Positions 1 to 8,196 of a stretch of DNA of 35,171 nucleotides are shown here, piece after piece. Where the stretch lies: contig JACZJJ010000068.1 of assembly GCA_014860625.1 (NCBI GenBank), forward strand, positions 1 through 35,171, in the 5' to 3' direction. This DNA is from Bacteroidales bacterium (lineage in GTDB: Bacteria > Bacteroidota > Bacteroidia > Bacteroidales > FEN-979). Under the pieces are notes generated by a model that saw nothing but the letters and a program-made list of their open reading frames with translations, made no database searches and was not told the DNA's origin. Within the stretch, counting starts at the first letter, position 1. Each line of letters begins with the position of its first letter. Position numbers and translations under genes: made by a program.

Positions 1-799
1 CCACAATAGAGGGTGATAACCTTTCCAGGAAATGAATGATGAAATCGATATACCCCTGCAGGCTGAACTGATGAAAAGCGGATGGATCCGACAGGTATTC
101 CTGTTCCATTCTTGTCCCTTTAACTACCTGAAGCTGATGAAATTTGACCGTATCGACGGACATCTGTGAAATAATATCAGCCTCTTCCATCATTTCATCC
201 AAACTCTCACCCGGCAAACCGAAAATGAAATGGGCTCCGGTTCGGATTCCAAGGTCATGGGTCCGTAAAATCACTTCTTTGCTCAATTCAAAGCTGTGCC
301 CCCGGTTAATCCTGTCCAGCGTTTTGTTGAAGCATGACTCAATACCATATTCAATCTGAACAAAATAGCTCTTCGATAAGTGAGCGAGGTAGTGGAGCTT
401 TTCTTCATCCACGCAATCTGGTCGGGTTCCTATGACAAGGCCTGCCACTCCTGGATAGGATAATGCCGTTTCATACAAATCCTTCAACAGGGATAATGGG
501 GCGTATGTATTGCTGTAAGGCTGAAAATAGACAAGAAAACGGTGTGCTCTCCTGTAACGAACAGAGTGAAAGTCGATTCCTTTGGCAATTTGTGAATGTA
601 GTGGCTCAACAGGGTTGCAGTAGGATGGATTGAATGCATCATTGTTGCAATAAGTACAACCTCCGGTGCCTTTGCTTCCATCGCGATTGGGACAGGTAAA
701 CCCCGCATCCACCACTACCTTCTGCACCCGCCCGCCAAACGTCTTACGGATATACTCCGTATAGGAATTAAAACGCCGGTTATGACCCCAACTGTACAA
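1..799 (-). CDS. TIGR01212-type radical SAM protein (YhcC/YtqA-like), C-terminus cut by window edge
   Basis: Reading the minus strand from 799 gives an open frame of about 266 codons that runs off the left edge of the window. Near the N-terminus it has the family pattern TCPNRDGSKGTGGCTYC, a three-cysteine [4Fe-4S] binding motif with spacing typical of the YhcC/YtqA group rather than the usual CxxxCxxC. It is followed by FQPYSNTYAP and, later, GIRTGAHFIFGLPGES, both typical of the group. The family acts on SAM by reductive cleavage; its substrate is not well defined and cannot be told from this sequence. An in-frame TAA lies directly upstream (800-802) and no ATG occurs before the conserved YSWGHNRRFNSY segment, so the most plausible start is TTG at 797-799. 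No Shine-Dalgarno sequence is evident. The family is about 300 residues long, so perhaps 40 residues are missing. Confidence 0.88.
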   Translation of the reverse strand, partial: MYSWGHNRRFNSYTEYIRKTFGGRVQKVVVDAGFTCPNRDGSKGTGGCTYCNNDAFNPSYCNPVEPLHSQIAKGIDFHSVRYRRAHRFLVYFQPYSNTYAPLSLLKDLYETALSYPGVAGLVIGTRPDCVDEEKLHYLAHLSKSYFVQIEYGIESCFNKTLDRINRGHSFELSKEVILRTHDLGIRTGAHFIFGLPGESLDEMMEEADIISQMSVDTVKFHQLQVVKGTRMEQEYLSDPSAFHQFSLQGYIDFIIHFLERLSPSIV

Positions 800-827
800 T
801 TACGAATGAAGAATTAAGAATTACAAA

Positions 828-870
828 TTCACTATTTCGCTACCTCACTACCTCGCTACTTCGCCACCTC
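828..870. repeat. Octamer tandem array, unit YTCRCYAY (about 5 copies)
   Basis: Units read TTCACTAT, TTCGCTAC, CTCACTAC, CTCGCTAC, TTCGCCAC. The array fills much of the spacer between the radical SAM start and the POT terminator and belongs to the same sequence family as the arrays at 21049-21080, 21702-21741 and 26607-26657. Next to it (801-825) is an AT-rich stretch with a repeated GAATTAAGAATTAC-like word that runs up to the TTG start. Confidence 0.8.
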
Positions 871-902
871 TTCCTCCCATCCCCACTTCACTCCCTAAAA
901 GT

Positions 903-935
903 AAAAAAAAACGGCACAGGTTCCCCCATGCCGTT
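903..935 (-). terminator. Rho-independent terminator of the POT transporter gene
   Basis: In minus-strand sense, the stem AACGGCA / TGCCGTT (935-929 and 916-910) with a 12-nt loop is followed by eight T residues (910-903). It starts 18 bp after the transporter stop codon, so it should end that transcript before the radical SAM gene. Confidence 0.9.
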
Positions 936-953
936 CTTGTATATACACAACCA

Positions 954-2600
954 TTACTTCGTCGCAGATTCCAACCGCTTCATGATAGAGAAGATAAATG
1001 CGGCGGAAAGCAAACAGCAGATGACAAACACGGACCACACCTGCCACACTTCCAGTCTTACCCAGAGAGAACTACCAACGAATAACAGGGCATTTCCAAG
1101 GGCCGTGGCAGCAAGCCAACCTCCCTGCATAAGTCCCTGAAATCGGGGTGGGGATACTTTCGAAACAAAGGAAAGTCCCATCGGACTGAGGTATAGCTCA
1201 GCCACCGTTAAGATGAAATAGGTTCCCATCAACCAATATGGCGACACGCGGTCGGGTGACGGGTTTCCTCCCAGATCAATCGGTGAAACCAGGCTATAGG
1301 AAGCAAATATCATCAGGATAAAACCAACGGCTGCCAGGATCATACCGGTGCCGATCTTTCTTGGTGTAGAGGGCTCCCGGTTCCGCTTCCGCTGCCAGGC
1401 GAATATGCCAACCACAATCGGTGTAAGGAATACGATCAGAATGGGGTTAAACTGTTGGAATGTTTCAGGTTCAATGGTGTTCTCCGGGCCAAAACCACTG
1501 TAGAAATACCATAAAAGGAAACCGCCGGCTACGATAAGTAACGCTCCGACCACCCGCATGAGTGCTTTCATCTGCTTCCTTACAAGCATCACAATGCCAA
1601 TGATAATTCCTATCAAAGAGAGCAATGCAGGAAGGTAGAAGAAAATAAAGGTGAACGGGCTAACCTCCTTATCAGTATAATCCCTTGCAAACAGTGTCAG
1701 GGTGAGACCGTTTTGATGGAATGACATCCAGAAGAAGATGACAACCAGAAATACCAGTCCCAGAGCAATAAGGCGTTTCTTTTCCTGTGCCCATGGCATC
1801 TGGATGATGGAAGCATCCTGCAGCACCATTTTTCTGCGGTCGGGTAAATGTTTTTTGAATCCAATGTAGATGAGCAGTGAGATTACCATGGCTACGGCTG
1901 CAATACCAAAAGCGTAATTGTAACCGGTGGAGAATACCTGGATGTACTCGTGAGCGAATTGTGTAAGATCTGTTACCGTCTGACCTGAAAGGGTCGCTTT
2001 GTCCGCCAGCGTTTGGAGGGTCTCTGTTTCTGCAAGTTTACCGTCAATTAAACGGTGACAGAGGGAAGGGAGATCCGGGTCGTAACCATAACCGTTGGTC
2101 GTGAGCCACCAGGTACGTATTGCACGGGCTGCACTGGGTGCAAAAAATGCCCCGATGTTAATCCCCATGTAGAATACACTGAAAGCCGAATCCCTTAATT
2201 TGCCATACTTCTCATTGTCGTACATCTGGCCCACCAACGCCTGCAGGTTTCCTTTGAACAAACCGTTACCGAAAGCAATGGTAAACAATCCTACGAGGGT
2301 GAAGACGAGGCCCATTCCGGGAACAAACAGGAGTGCATATCCCAGGAACATCACAATCTGACCAACCATAATGGTCCCCTTGTAGTTCTGCGTTCTGTCT
2401 GCAATGAATCCTCCCAATAGAGCAAGTGCATAAATCGAGAAATAGAAAATAGCGTAGATGATTCCCGCGTCATCAGCAGGGAGTCCAAACTTCGCCTGTA
2501 AAAATAGAACCAGGATCGCCATCATGGTGTAGAAGCCGAAGCGTTCAACCATGTTGGAGAAGAAGTCTACGTAAAGTCCTTTTGGATGTCCTTTAAACAT
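954..2600 (-). CDS. POT/PTR2 family proton-coupled oligopeptide transporter
   Basis: Encodes about 548 residues with roughly 14 hydrophobic segments, the length and topology of bacterial POT (MFS) peptide transporters of the inner membrane. TM1 carries NMVERFGFYTMMAILVLF, a form of the POT signature ExxERFxYY in which the first glutamate is asparagine. Later segments DRTQNYKGTIMVG and FYMGINIGAFFAP match the conserved loop 2-3 and PTR2 signature regions. A longer frame opens at 2678, but the start at 2600 (MFKGHPKGLYVDFFSN) fits the family and lies downstream of a good promoter at 2650-2679, which overlaps the extra codons. The gene is divergent from the sigma factor operon and has its own terminator. 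Substrate is inferred to be di/tripeptides; the altered motif leaves coupling uncertain. Confidence 0.9.
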   Translation of the reverse strand: MFKGHPKGLYVDFFSNMVERFGFYTMMAILVLFLQAKFGLPADDAGIIYAIFYFSIYALALLGGFIADRTQNYKGTIMVGQIVMFLGYALLFVPGMGLVFTLVGLFTIAFGNGLFKGNLQALVGQMYDNEKYGKLRDSAFSVFYMGINIGAFFAPSAARAIRTWWLTTNGYGYDPDLPSLCHRLIDGKLAETETLQTLADKATLSGQTVTDLTQFAHEYIQVFSTGYNYAFGIAAVAMVISLLIYIGFKKHLPDRRKMVLQDASIIQMPWAQEKKRLIALGLVFLVVIFFWMSFHQNGLTLTLFARDYTDKEVSPFTFIFFYLPALLSLIGIIIGIVMLVRKQMKALMRVVGALLIVAGGFLLWYFYSGFGPENTIEPETFQQFNPILIVFLTPIVVGIFAWQRKRNREPSTPRKIGTGMILAAVGFILMIFASYSLVSPIDLGGNPSPDRVSPYWLMGTYFILTVAELYLSPMGLSFVSKVSPPRFQGLMQGGWLAATALGNALLFVGSSLWVRLEVWQVWSVFVICCLLSAAFIFSIMKRLESATK

Positions 2601-2649
2601 AATAATACTGGTGTTTGTGAATACTTTATTAAATTGGAAAAGGGCTTTG

Positions 2650-2679
2650 CAAAAATAATCAAATTTGAATACCGGCAAA
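2650..2679 (-). promoter_or_regulatory. Bacteroidota-type sigma promoter for the POT gene
   Basis: Minus strand TTTG (2679-2676), 18-nt spacer, TATTTTTG (2657-2650). This matches the Bacteroides -33 TTTG / -7 TAnnTTTG consensus. The start codon at 2600 is about 50 nt downstream, which supports the shorter start. Confidence 0.7.
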
Positions 2680-2761
2680 GTTTGACTCCCTCATTGGGTG
2701 ATTTTTAGATAAATTTATCAGCTGGTGTAATAATATTAAACGATCGTCGTCTTCAACTCAC

Positions 2762-3277
2762 ATGAATCCACAGGAATTTACGTCCAAGGTTATTCCCCTG
2801 AAGAACAAGCTCTTCAGATTCGCCAAACGGTACCTTGAACAAACTGAAGAGGCAGAAGATATTGTTCAGGAGGTGTTTATCAAATTGTGGAATCGGAGAG
2901 AAAAACTGGATGAATACAGAAGTGTTGAAGCATTGGCTATGATTACAACCAAAAATATGTGCCTGGATAAAATTAAATCCAGACGGTATCCGGTTGATCC
3001 AATCGATGACCACAGAAAATTTCTTGAGAACCTTCCTGAAGAGGAGAAAAAGGATTACTCTGATGAAATCATGATGGTACGGAAGGCTATGAAATCACTC
3101 CCTCAGCAACAACAGATGATCATCCAGCTAAGAGACATTGAAGGATATGATTTTGAATCCATTGCAGAAATATTGGAAATGAATGAAAATGCGATTCGCG
3201 TGAATCTGTCAAGAGCCCGTAAACGCATTCGTGAACTGATTACAACATCAAAAGTATATGACTACCAAAGAAATTGA
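2762..3277 (+). CDS. ECF-family RNA polymerase sigma factor
   Basis: 171 residues, typical of ECF sigma factors. Region 2 is visible at about residues 30-75 (EEAEDIVQEVFIKLWNRREK, core binding and -10 recognition), and region 4 at about 110-165 (LPQQQQMIIQLRDIEGYDFE, then the helix-turn-helix ending in NLSRARKRIRELI). It begins an apparent three-gene operon: its 3' end overlaps the next gene by 20 bp in another frame, as is common for sigma/anti-sigma pairs. Such factors redirect RNA polymerase after an envelope or environmental signal releases them from the anti-sigma factor. No SusC/FecA-type receptor is adjacent, so it does not look like a polysaccharide- or siderophore-uptake sigma. Confidence 0.93.
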   Translation: MNPQEFTSKVIPLKNKLFRFAKRYLEQTEEAEDIVQEVFIKLWNRREKLDEYRSVEALAMITTKNMCLDKIKSRRYPVDPIDDHRKFLENLPEEEKKDYSDEIMMVRKAMKSLPQQQQMIIQLRDIEGYDFESIAEILEMNENAIRVNLSRARKRIRELITTSKVYDYQRN

Positions 3278-3839
3278 AGCCTTAGTGGCATCGTATTACG
3301 AAGGGGAAACATCTCTGCAGGAAGAGCATCTTCTCAGGGAATATTTCCGGGGAGAGAATATTCCAGCTCATCTTCTTGAGCATAAACCGGTTTTCGGATT
3401 CTTTTCGGTGGATGCAAAAGCAGCTGTATCGCCCGGGTTTGAATCCACTCTAAAGGATAAACTTGATGGAGGTCGTGTTATCTCGTTAAACTCTTCAGGA
3501 AAAAGGTTGGTTCTGACTCTGTCTGTAGCTGCCAGCATCGTTCTGATTGCCGGTTTGGTAACCGTATTTAAACTGGGCATCTTTACTCCATCACAACCCT
3601 ACGGCACCATCACCGATCCTCAACTTGCTTATGTGGAGGCCAGAAATGCTCTCTATCTGGTTAGTTCTTCTTTCAATGATGGACTCAACCATATGCAACA
3701 CCTCGAATCTTTTAACTCTGGCTATAACCAGGCCCGGCAGCTGAAAAGCTTTCAGACTGGCCTCGATCAGGTCAATAAAATGAACCAACTAGATCATTAT
3801 CAACCAATCAATTTAAACCCAGGACGAACCCCAAAATAA
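3258..3839 (+). CDS. Putative membrane-anchored anti-sigma factor
   Basis: 193 residues. The N-terminal part (1-80) is a soluble acidic segment beginning MTTKEIEALVASYYEGETS, which resembles the short sigma-binding region of Bacteroidota anti-sigma proteins (a small helical domain that ends at a transmembrane helix). One transmembrane helix is at about residues 83-105 (RLVLTLSVAASIVLIAGLVT), followed by a polar periplasmic tail of about 85 residues rich in asparagine and glutamine, with a repeated HLESFNSGYN / LKSFQTGLDQ pattern. There is no zinc-binding HxxxCxxC motif. The function is inferred from its 20-bp overlap with the ECF sigma gene and its topology; it could be another sigma-linked membrane protein. 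Confidence 0.65.
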   Translation: MTTKEIEALVASYYEGETSLQEEHLLREYFRGENIPAHLLEHKPVFGFFSVDAKAAVSPGFESTLKDKLDGGRVISLNSSGKRLVLTLSVAASIVLIAGLVTVFKLGIFTPSQPYGTITDPQLAYVEARNALYLVSSSFNDGLNHMQHLESFNSGYNQARQLKSFQTGLDQVNKMNQLDHYQPINLNPGRTPK

Positions 3840-3861
3840 CGTCCATAAAATCGCAAATCCT

Positions 3862-4431
3862 ATGAAAACAAACTCAATTAAAACAGTACTGCTCATTTTT
3901 ATCCTGACGCCTCTGATGAGCATGGCCCAATACCAGAGCCCGGTCGAAAAACTATATACAAAATATGCCGGTGAGGATGGATTCACTTCGGTAAACGTCT
4001 CCAAAGAGCTATTCCAGATGATCATGAAAATGGAAATCGACGGAGAAGGAACAGATAATGTGAAGGATATACAGAATATGATGGAACAGTTGGATGGACT
4101 GAAAGTCATCTCTTATGAGAATAAGGAAAATCCTGCCAAAGCCCAGGCCCTCTACAAGGAATTCAGCGCTCTCTTCCCTTCAGGAACCTTCACCGAACTA
4201 ATGGTGGTCAAAGAGAAAGGGAATAATATCCGATTCCTTACCAAACAGGACGATAAAGGGAAGATCCGGGAGCTCGTGATGCTGGCTGAAGAAGAAGGAG
4301 AAGTAACCGTCTTGAGCCTGGTCGGCAGGATCGATATGTCAACCGTCTCCAAACTCTCCAAAACCATGAAAATCCATGGAATGGATAAACTAAACAAGAT
4401 GGACGAAAAAGAGGAAAAAAAGGATAAGTAA
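3862..4431 (+). CDS. DUF4252 domain-containing secreted protein
   Basis: 189 residues with a signal peptide (MKTNSIKTVLLIFILTPLMSMAQ). The mature part starts with LYTKYAGEDGFTSVNVSKEL, which I recognise as the DUF4252 pattern; these proteins are regularly encoded next to ECF sigma factors in Bacteroidota. The end is highly charged (lysine/glutamate rich). It follows the anti-sigma gene by 22 bp and is closed by the terminator at 4457-4485, so it is the last gene of the operon. Its biochemical role is unknown; a periplasmic or surface part of the signal-response module is a reasonable inference. Confidence 0.82.
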   Translation: MKTNSIKTVLLIFILTPLMSMAQYQSPVEKLYTKYAGEDGFTSVNVSKELFQMIMKMEIDGEGTDNVKDIQNMMEQLDGLKVISYENKENPAKAQALYKEFSALFPSGTFTELMVVKEKGNNIRFLTKQDDKGKIRELVMLAEEEGEVTVLSLVGRIDMSTVSKLSKTMKIHGMDKLNKMDEKEEKKDK

Positions 4432-4456
4432 CAATACCTCAGCACCTAATATCCAA

Positions 4457-4485
4457 GGCCGTCCACAGCGACGGCCTTTTTTTTT
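4457..4485 (+). terminator. Rho-independent terminator of the sigma operon
   Basis: Perfect 7-bp GC stem GGCCGTC / GACGGCC (4457-4463, 4470-4476), loop CACAGC, then nine T residues. It lies 25 bp after the DUF4252 stop. The converging gene ends at 4511; the hairpin may also slow that transcript, but there is no T tract on that strand. Confidence 0.93.
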
Positions 4486-4510
4486 CTATTTCGATTTCGT
4501 ATTTTGTCCT

Positions 4511-6574
4511 CTACAATCTCATTCTCAGCTGCACCTTCACCTCCGACTTCAGACTTCCCCGGATCTCCTCCATACCACTCCCGATGGTAGACCTGTCGAG
4601 GTACTTTATCATCCCAAGATATCCCCAAACATCTAGTTTTCTGGCTACCCCAAGCTGAACCACCAGAACACAACGGATTCCCTTCCCATAACATACCGGT
4701 GCTGAAAAACTATAGAGCAGATCTGGTTCGTAGGAATAGATTCTGGCATTGTAATAGGGCGCATCGAACAGCGTATATTTCAGTCTGACTGATCTGAGGA
4801 TTCCTGCCCTTTTGTACGTAGCTTCCTGACTTGCGAGATACCCGATCTCAAGCGGATTAGCAGCAGTATTATAGCTTCTTAACGACAAACAGGTTCTAAA
4901 GGAAAGGGATGAAACTGGAGAGAACCCGCATTCGGCCTTCAGGTCATTTTTTTTCTCTTCGGCAAGGGAAGTGATCTTGTCGACAGGTGAGGAGGCGTTC
5001 ACAACACCTGCCTTGAAACTGTAGCGCAATGAAAAAGACCAGAAGGAGTTGAACTGATAGTGAGTGAACAAACCAGCCTCGATCCCTTCTGAAGGGCTGT
5101 TTGTCCTATATTGCAACCATGGAAACCGAAAGAGATCGACAAATCCGCTGATTGTCGCTTTGGGGATGAGCTGTGCTTGAAGCCTGAGATAAAACCCCTG
5201 CTCGTTTGAACTCCTGCTGTTCTGTGAAACGGCTGTCGAGAAAGGGTTTTGATACTGAGGTTGGTAACTCCTGCAGATCATCAACAGGTCCATACCGGAA
5301 ACAGGAACCACGCTGGCTCCAACCAACCAGGCTCGTCCACCATTCAAACTGAAGCTTAACTCCCCAAACACCTGGGAAAACCCAATCCTGCAACGACCAT
5401 CAATCCCGATCCCTCCAAATTCATTCCCCTCCAGCATAAATTGCCGGTATGCCTCTTGCCCGGGTAACAGTGACCCACTCCAGGTACCATAGAATCCGGT
5501 TAGACCTACAAGGAAGAATCCTCCACGATAACTTACATGTCCACCGTAAACCTGTTCCCTGATCTGGTTTTTTCGGGCTAATTCTGTCGATGTCCTGTGG
5601 TAACCCGTTTCAGTAAAGGAGGTGAAAAAGAGGTTGTGATTCTCTGTTGTATCTGCCAGGTAAACAGAAGCATCCTTTCGAGTCGTGGATAGAAACCCTG
5701 AGCATTCGAAATTTCCGGATGATAAAGTAACGGCTGCACCCCTCAGGTACCCATATTCACATACCGATTGGGAAGGAGAGAAGCCAGCGCTGTAATGCAT
5801 GGCAGTCCCGATGCTTATTGCCGACCCGAAAGAGCTTCCGCCAAGGGTCAGCCCTTGTCCGAAGGATGCCCTGAAATGCCCAATAATCACCTGCTTAAGC
5901 CACTTGATGTTCCTGATAGCAAGGAAGCCGGAATAGAAATCCATGCCTGCGGGCTGACTTCCGGCAAAAAATTGCTCTCCGGCATCCTTGTCTCCGGAGA
6001 TCCCAATCACAACCTGGTCGAAAAAGGTGTACCTGTATCGAAAATAATATCTCTGTTGGGAACCCAGATAAAAACTTCCCGGATCAGATGCCGTTATGGA
6101 GTCACCCTTCTGATAACCCGATTGTTTCTGCATCACCTGCTCGTAACGGAATGCCACTTCATGTCTTCCCTCTCTAATCAAATTTCGGGGAGTCAGTCGA
6201 ACCCGGGGAGGTGGAAGGCCAATGACAATGTAAGGAGTTAATTTCTGAATAATAGCTGAATCAAACCCCTCCACTGCTTGCAATTCATACAGAGAGAAAA
6301 CCTCCCCGTACTCAGTTAGATATTCGGTCAGGTTTTTAATTTGCGATGAAGTGAGAAATGGAATCCGGGAGAGAACAGTTGGATCCATCAGGTTAATATT
6401 TACCCTTTCCTGTTGGTTTTGATAGGCCGTAACCTCCTCTTCATTGGGCTCAAGGTCAGAAGTTTCAGTGAAGTTCACCATCAACTCTTCCATATATTCA
6501 GGGATGTCTGATTGAGCAATAACATGGAGTGGTATTGTCAGCAATATCCCAAAGAAAGCCAGCACCCATCTCAT
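4511..6574 (-). CDS. Outer-membrane-type protein with N-terminal helix-hairpin-helix domain
   Basis: 687 residues. Signal peptide at 1-21 (ending HVIAQ), an acidic linker, then a ComEA-like tandem helix-hairpin-helix segment at about 58-118 (NINLMDPTVLSRIPFLTSSQ onward, YLTEYGEVFSLYELQAVEGF). The remaining roughly 550 residues alternate polar and aromatic residues in short strands with many tyrosines, consistent with a large beta-barrel or beta-rich outer-membrane protein. The gene overlaps the preceding PorV-like gene by 4 bp (ATGA), so they are co-translated. The helix-hairpin-helix fold usually contacts DNA without sequence preference; whether this one, predicted to be outside the cytoplasm, does so is unknown. 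I recall the architecture from Bacteroidota as an uncharacterised protein. Confidence 0.75.
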   Translation of the reverse strand: MRWVLAFFGILLTIPLHVIAQSDIPEYMEELMVNFTETSDLEPNEEEVTAYQNQQERVNINLMDPTVLSRIPFLTSSQIKNLTEYLTEYGEVFSLYELQAVEGFDSAIIQKLTPYIVIGLPPPRVRLTPRNLIREGRHEVAFRYEQVMQKQSGYQKGDSITASDPGSFYLGSQQRYYFRYRYTFFDQVVIGISGDKDAGEQFFAGSQPAGMDFYSGFLAIRNIKWLKQVIIGHFRASFGQGLTLGGSSFGSAISIGTAMHYSAGFSPSQSVCEYGYLRGAAVTLSSGNFECSGFLSTTRKDASVYLADTTENHNLFFTSFTETGYHRTSTELARKNQIREQVYGGHVSYRGGFFLVGLTGFYGTWSGSLLPGQEAYRQFMLEGNEFGGIGIDGRCRIGFSQVFGELSFSLNGGRAWLVGASVVPVSGMDLLMICRSYQPQYQNPFSTAVSQNSRSSNEQGFYLRLQAQLIPKATISGFVDLFRFPWLQYRTNSPSEGIEAGLFTHYQFNSFWSFSLRYSFKAGVVNASSPVDKITSLAEEKKNDLKAECGFSPVSSLSFRTCLSLRSYNTAANPLEIGYLASQEATYKRAGILRSVRLKYTLFDAPYYNARIYSYEPDLLYSFSAPVCYGKGIRCVLVVQLGVARKLDVWGYLGMIKYLDRSTIGSGMEEIRGSLKSEVKVQLRMRL

Positions 6575-7419
6575 TTCAACCGCTTTTTTGTAGCTTCTCG
6601 TTGTTTCATAATTGAATACTCAATCGAAATCGCTGGAGAGAACCCTAATGTCATATGATATTCTGTTGCGATATTCAATCCCATCCTGCCGAGCGATAAC
6701 CCGATACCTCCGGTTATTGCAAAGGGACCGGTATGCATGCCAATCCGTCCATAAACCGACCTGGCTAACCGAATCTCCACCCCTGTTCGCAGCATCATCG
6801 GATTCAGAAGGTCTTTCTCAGCTTCAAGAAGAATCAGTGCCTTTCCGGATAGAGCGTAACCGGCACCAAACCGGAAACGGATTGGCAATATTTCATCAGG
6901 TTGATCAGTGAGTTTAATCGGAATGGGATTACAGACTTGCATCCCAATTGTCCAATGCTGGTCCGGCCTGTACATGATCCCGGCCTCACAGGAGATCACT
7001 CCGCGCGACCCGTATCCTTCAGCAATTTGTATCCTTAAATAATTGATCTGGACACCCGCACTGAATCGCTTCCCAAATTTTCGGGAATAGCTGATTCCTG
7101 CTTTGAATTCATTGAAGAGGGTGAAGCCATAGTAGGTGAGTGACAGGCCGAAGGCCCCGGGGCGCCCCGACCAGGAGATCCCAAGCCCTTCAAAACAGAT
7201 CTCTTTCATCAGGAATCTGTTCTCAACAAAAATGCCGGTCTGAAATCCTTCTGACCAGGCAACTCCTGCCTGGTTGTTGAATCCCGACCATACATCTGCA
7301 GAAGCAACAGATGCCTTTCCCAATGCTGCCGAACGGCCGCCGACACAAAACCCATCTCCTGAGCAATAAGCACCTGACGTATGCATCAGGGCAATCAATC
7401 CGATACAGAACCACTTCAT
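6571..7419 (-). CDS. PorV/PorQ-like outer-membrane protein
   Basis: 282 residues with a signal peptide (MKWFCIGLIALMHTSGAYCS). The mature N-terminus GGRSAALGKASVASADVWSG followed by FNNQAGVAW is the hallmark of the PorV/PorQ/UPF0164 family of FadL-like barrels, several of which serve type IX secretion. The rest is a series of amphipathic strands with glycine-rich turns. Family members are usually 300-400 residues, so this is a short one. It is the first gene of a two-gene unit with the helix-hairpin-helix barrel protein. A dedicated role in T9SS is not shown; no other T9SS machinery gene is in the window. Confidence 0.68.
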   Translation of the reverse strand: MKWFCIGLIALMHTSGAYCSGDGFCVGGRSAALGKASVASADVWSGFNNQAGVAWSEGFQTGIFVENRFLMKEICFEGLGISWSGRPGAFGLSLTYYGFTLFNEFKAGISYSRKFGKRFSAGVQINYLRIQIAEGYGSRGVISCEAGIMYRPDQHWTIGMQVCNPIPIKLTDQPDEILPIRFRFGAGYALSGKALILLEAEKDLLNPMMLRTGVEIRLARSVYGRIGMHTGPFAITGGIGLSLGRMGLNIATEYHMTLGFSPAISIEYSIMKQREATKKRLK

Positions 7420-7500
7420 GATTTTTCTTTCCCCTTAATCAGGAAAAAGGGTAAAAGGTAATATCCAGTTCGAAAGTTTTTTTCTTTTTTTATTAAAGGC

Positions 7501-7508
7501 TAACTTTG
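7501..7508 (+). promoter_or_regulatory. -7 element (TAACTTTG) upstream of DUF2461 gene
   Basis: Exact TAnnTTTG match 17 bp before the ATG. The expected -33 position holds TTTT instead of TTTG inside a T-rich run, so only half of the promoter is convincing. It implies a very short leader. Confidence 0.45.
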
Positions 7509-7525
7509 TATGAAAGAATTTTCAC

Positions 7526-8185
7526 ATGACAGATATTGTATTAGCGTTCCTAAGGGAATTGGAACAGAATAACAGCCGCGAATGGTTTCATGCCAATAAA
7601 GGGTGGTATGATGAAGCGAAACTGGAAATGGAGAAACTGGTAAATACCCTTATCCCTGGTGTTGCCAGGTTTGATCCCTCCGTGAAATTTGTTGCAGCGA
7701 AAGATTGTATGTTCCGGATATTCAGAGATATTCGTTTTTCAAAAGATAAACGACCTTACAAAACAAATTTCGGGGCCTGGATTAGCAGTTCCGGAAGGAA
7801 AAGCTGTGGCCCCGGATACTATATCCATATCCAGCCGGGTGAGTCATTCCTCGCAGCAGGGGTCTATATGCCGGACCCATTAACGTTGAAAAAGATCCGA
7901 CAGGAAATCTATTACAACATTGGTGAGTTTAAAGCCATTCTGGAAGCCAAGGAGCTGATGAAATATGCGGAGGGCATCGATGAAATGGATAAGCTTATCC
8001 GGCCTCCAAAAGACTTCCCAGCCGATTTTCCGGAAATAGAAATCCTGAAAAACAAGCACTACACGTTATCGTGTCACTTGTCTGACGATCAGCTGACCAA
8101 CGAGGGCTTCCCGGTGTTTGCATTAAGGGTCTTCGACCTTATGCATCCTTTCAACCTCTTCCTTGGAAGGGCAATGGATGGCTGA
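7526..8185 (+). CDS. DUF2461 (TIGR02453) family protein
   Basis: 219 residues. The N-terminal NNSREWFHANKGWYDEAK and the following MFRIFRDIRFSKDKRPYKTN are the diagnostic segments of the DUF2461/TIGR02453 family; GPGYYIHIQPGESFLAAGVY is also typical. The family is cytoplasmic and its function is unknown. The length is normal and the gene is single, running convergently into psd with only 11 bp between the stop codons. Confidence 0.93.
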   Translation: MTDIVLAFLRELEQNNSREWFHANKGWYDEAKLEMEKLVNTLIPGVARFDPSVKFVAAKDCMFRIFRDIRFSKDKRPYKTNFGAWISSSGRKSCGPGYYIHIQPGESFLAAGVYMPDPLTLKKIRQEIYYNIGEFKAILEAKELMKYAEGIDEMDKLIRPPKDFPADFPEIEILKNKHYTLSCHLSDDQLTNEGFPVFALRVFDLMHPFNLFLGRAMDG

Positions 8186-8196
8186 TAACAGAACAA

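Noticed and set aside
3813-4109. Minus-strand frames opposite the DUF4252 gene, also 4152-4445
   Set aside because: Antisense shadows; the plus-strand gene has a signal peptide, operon position and terminator.
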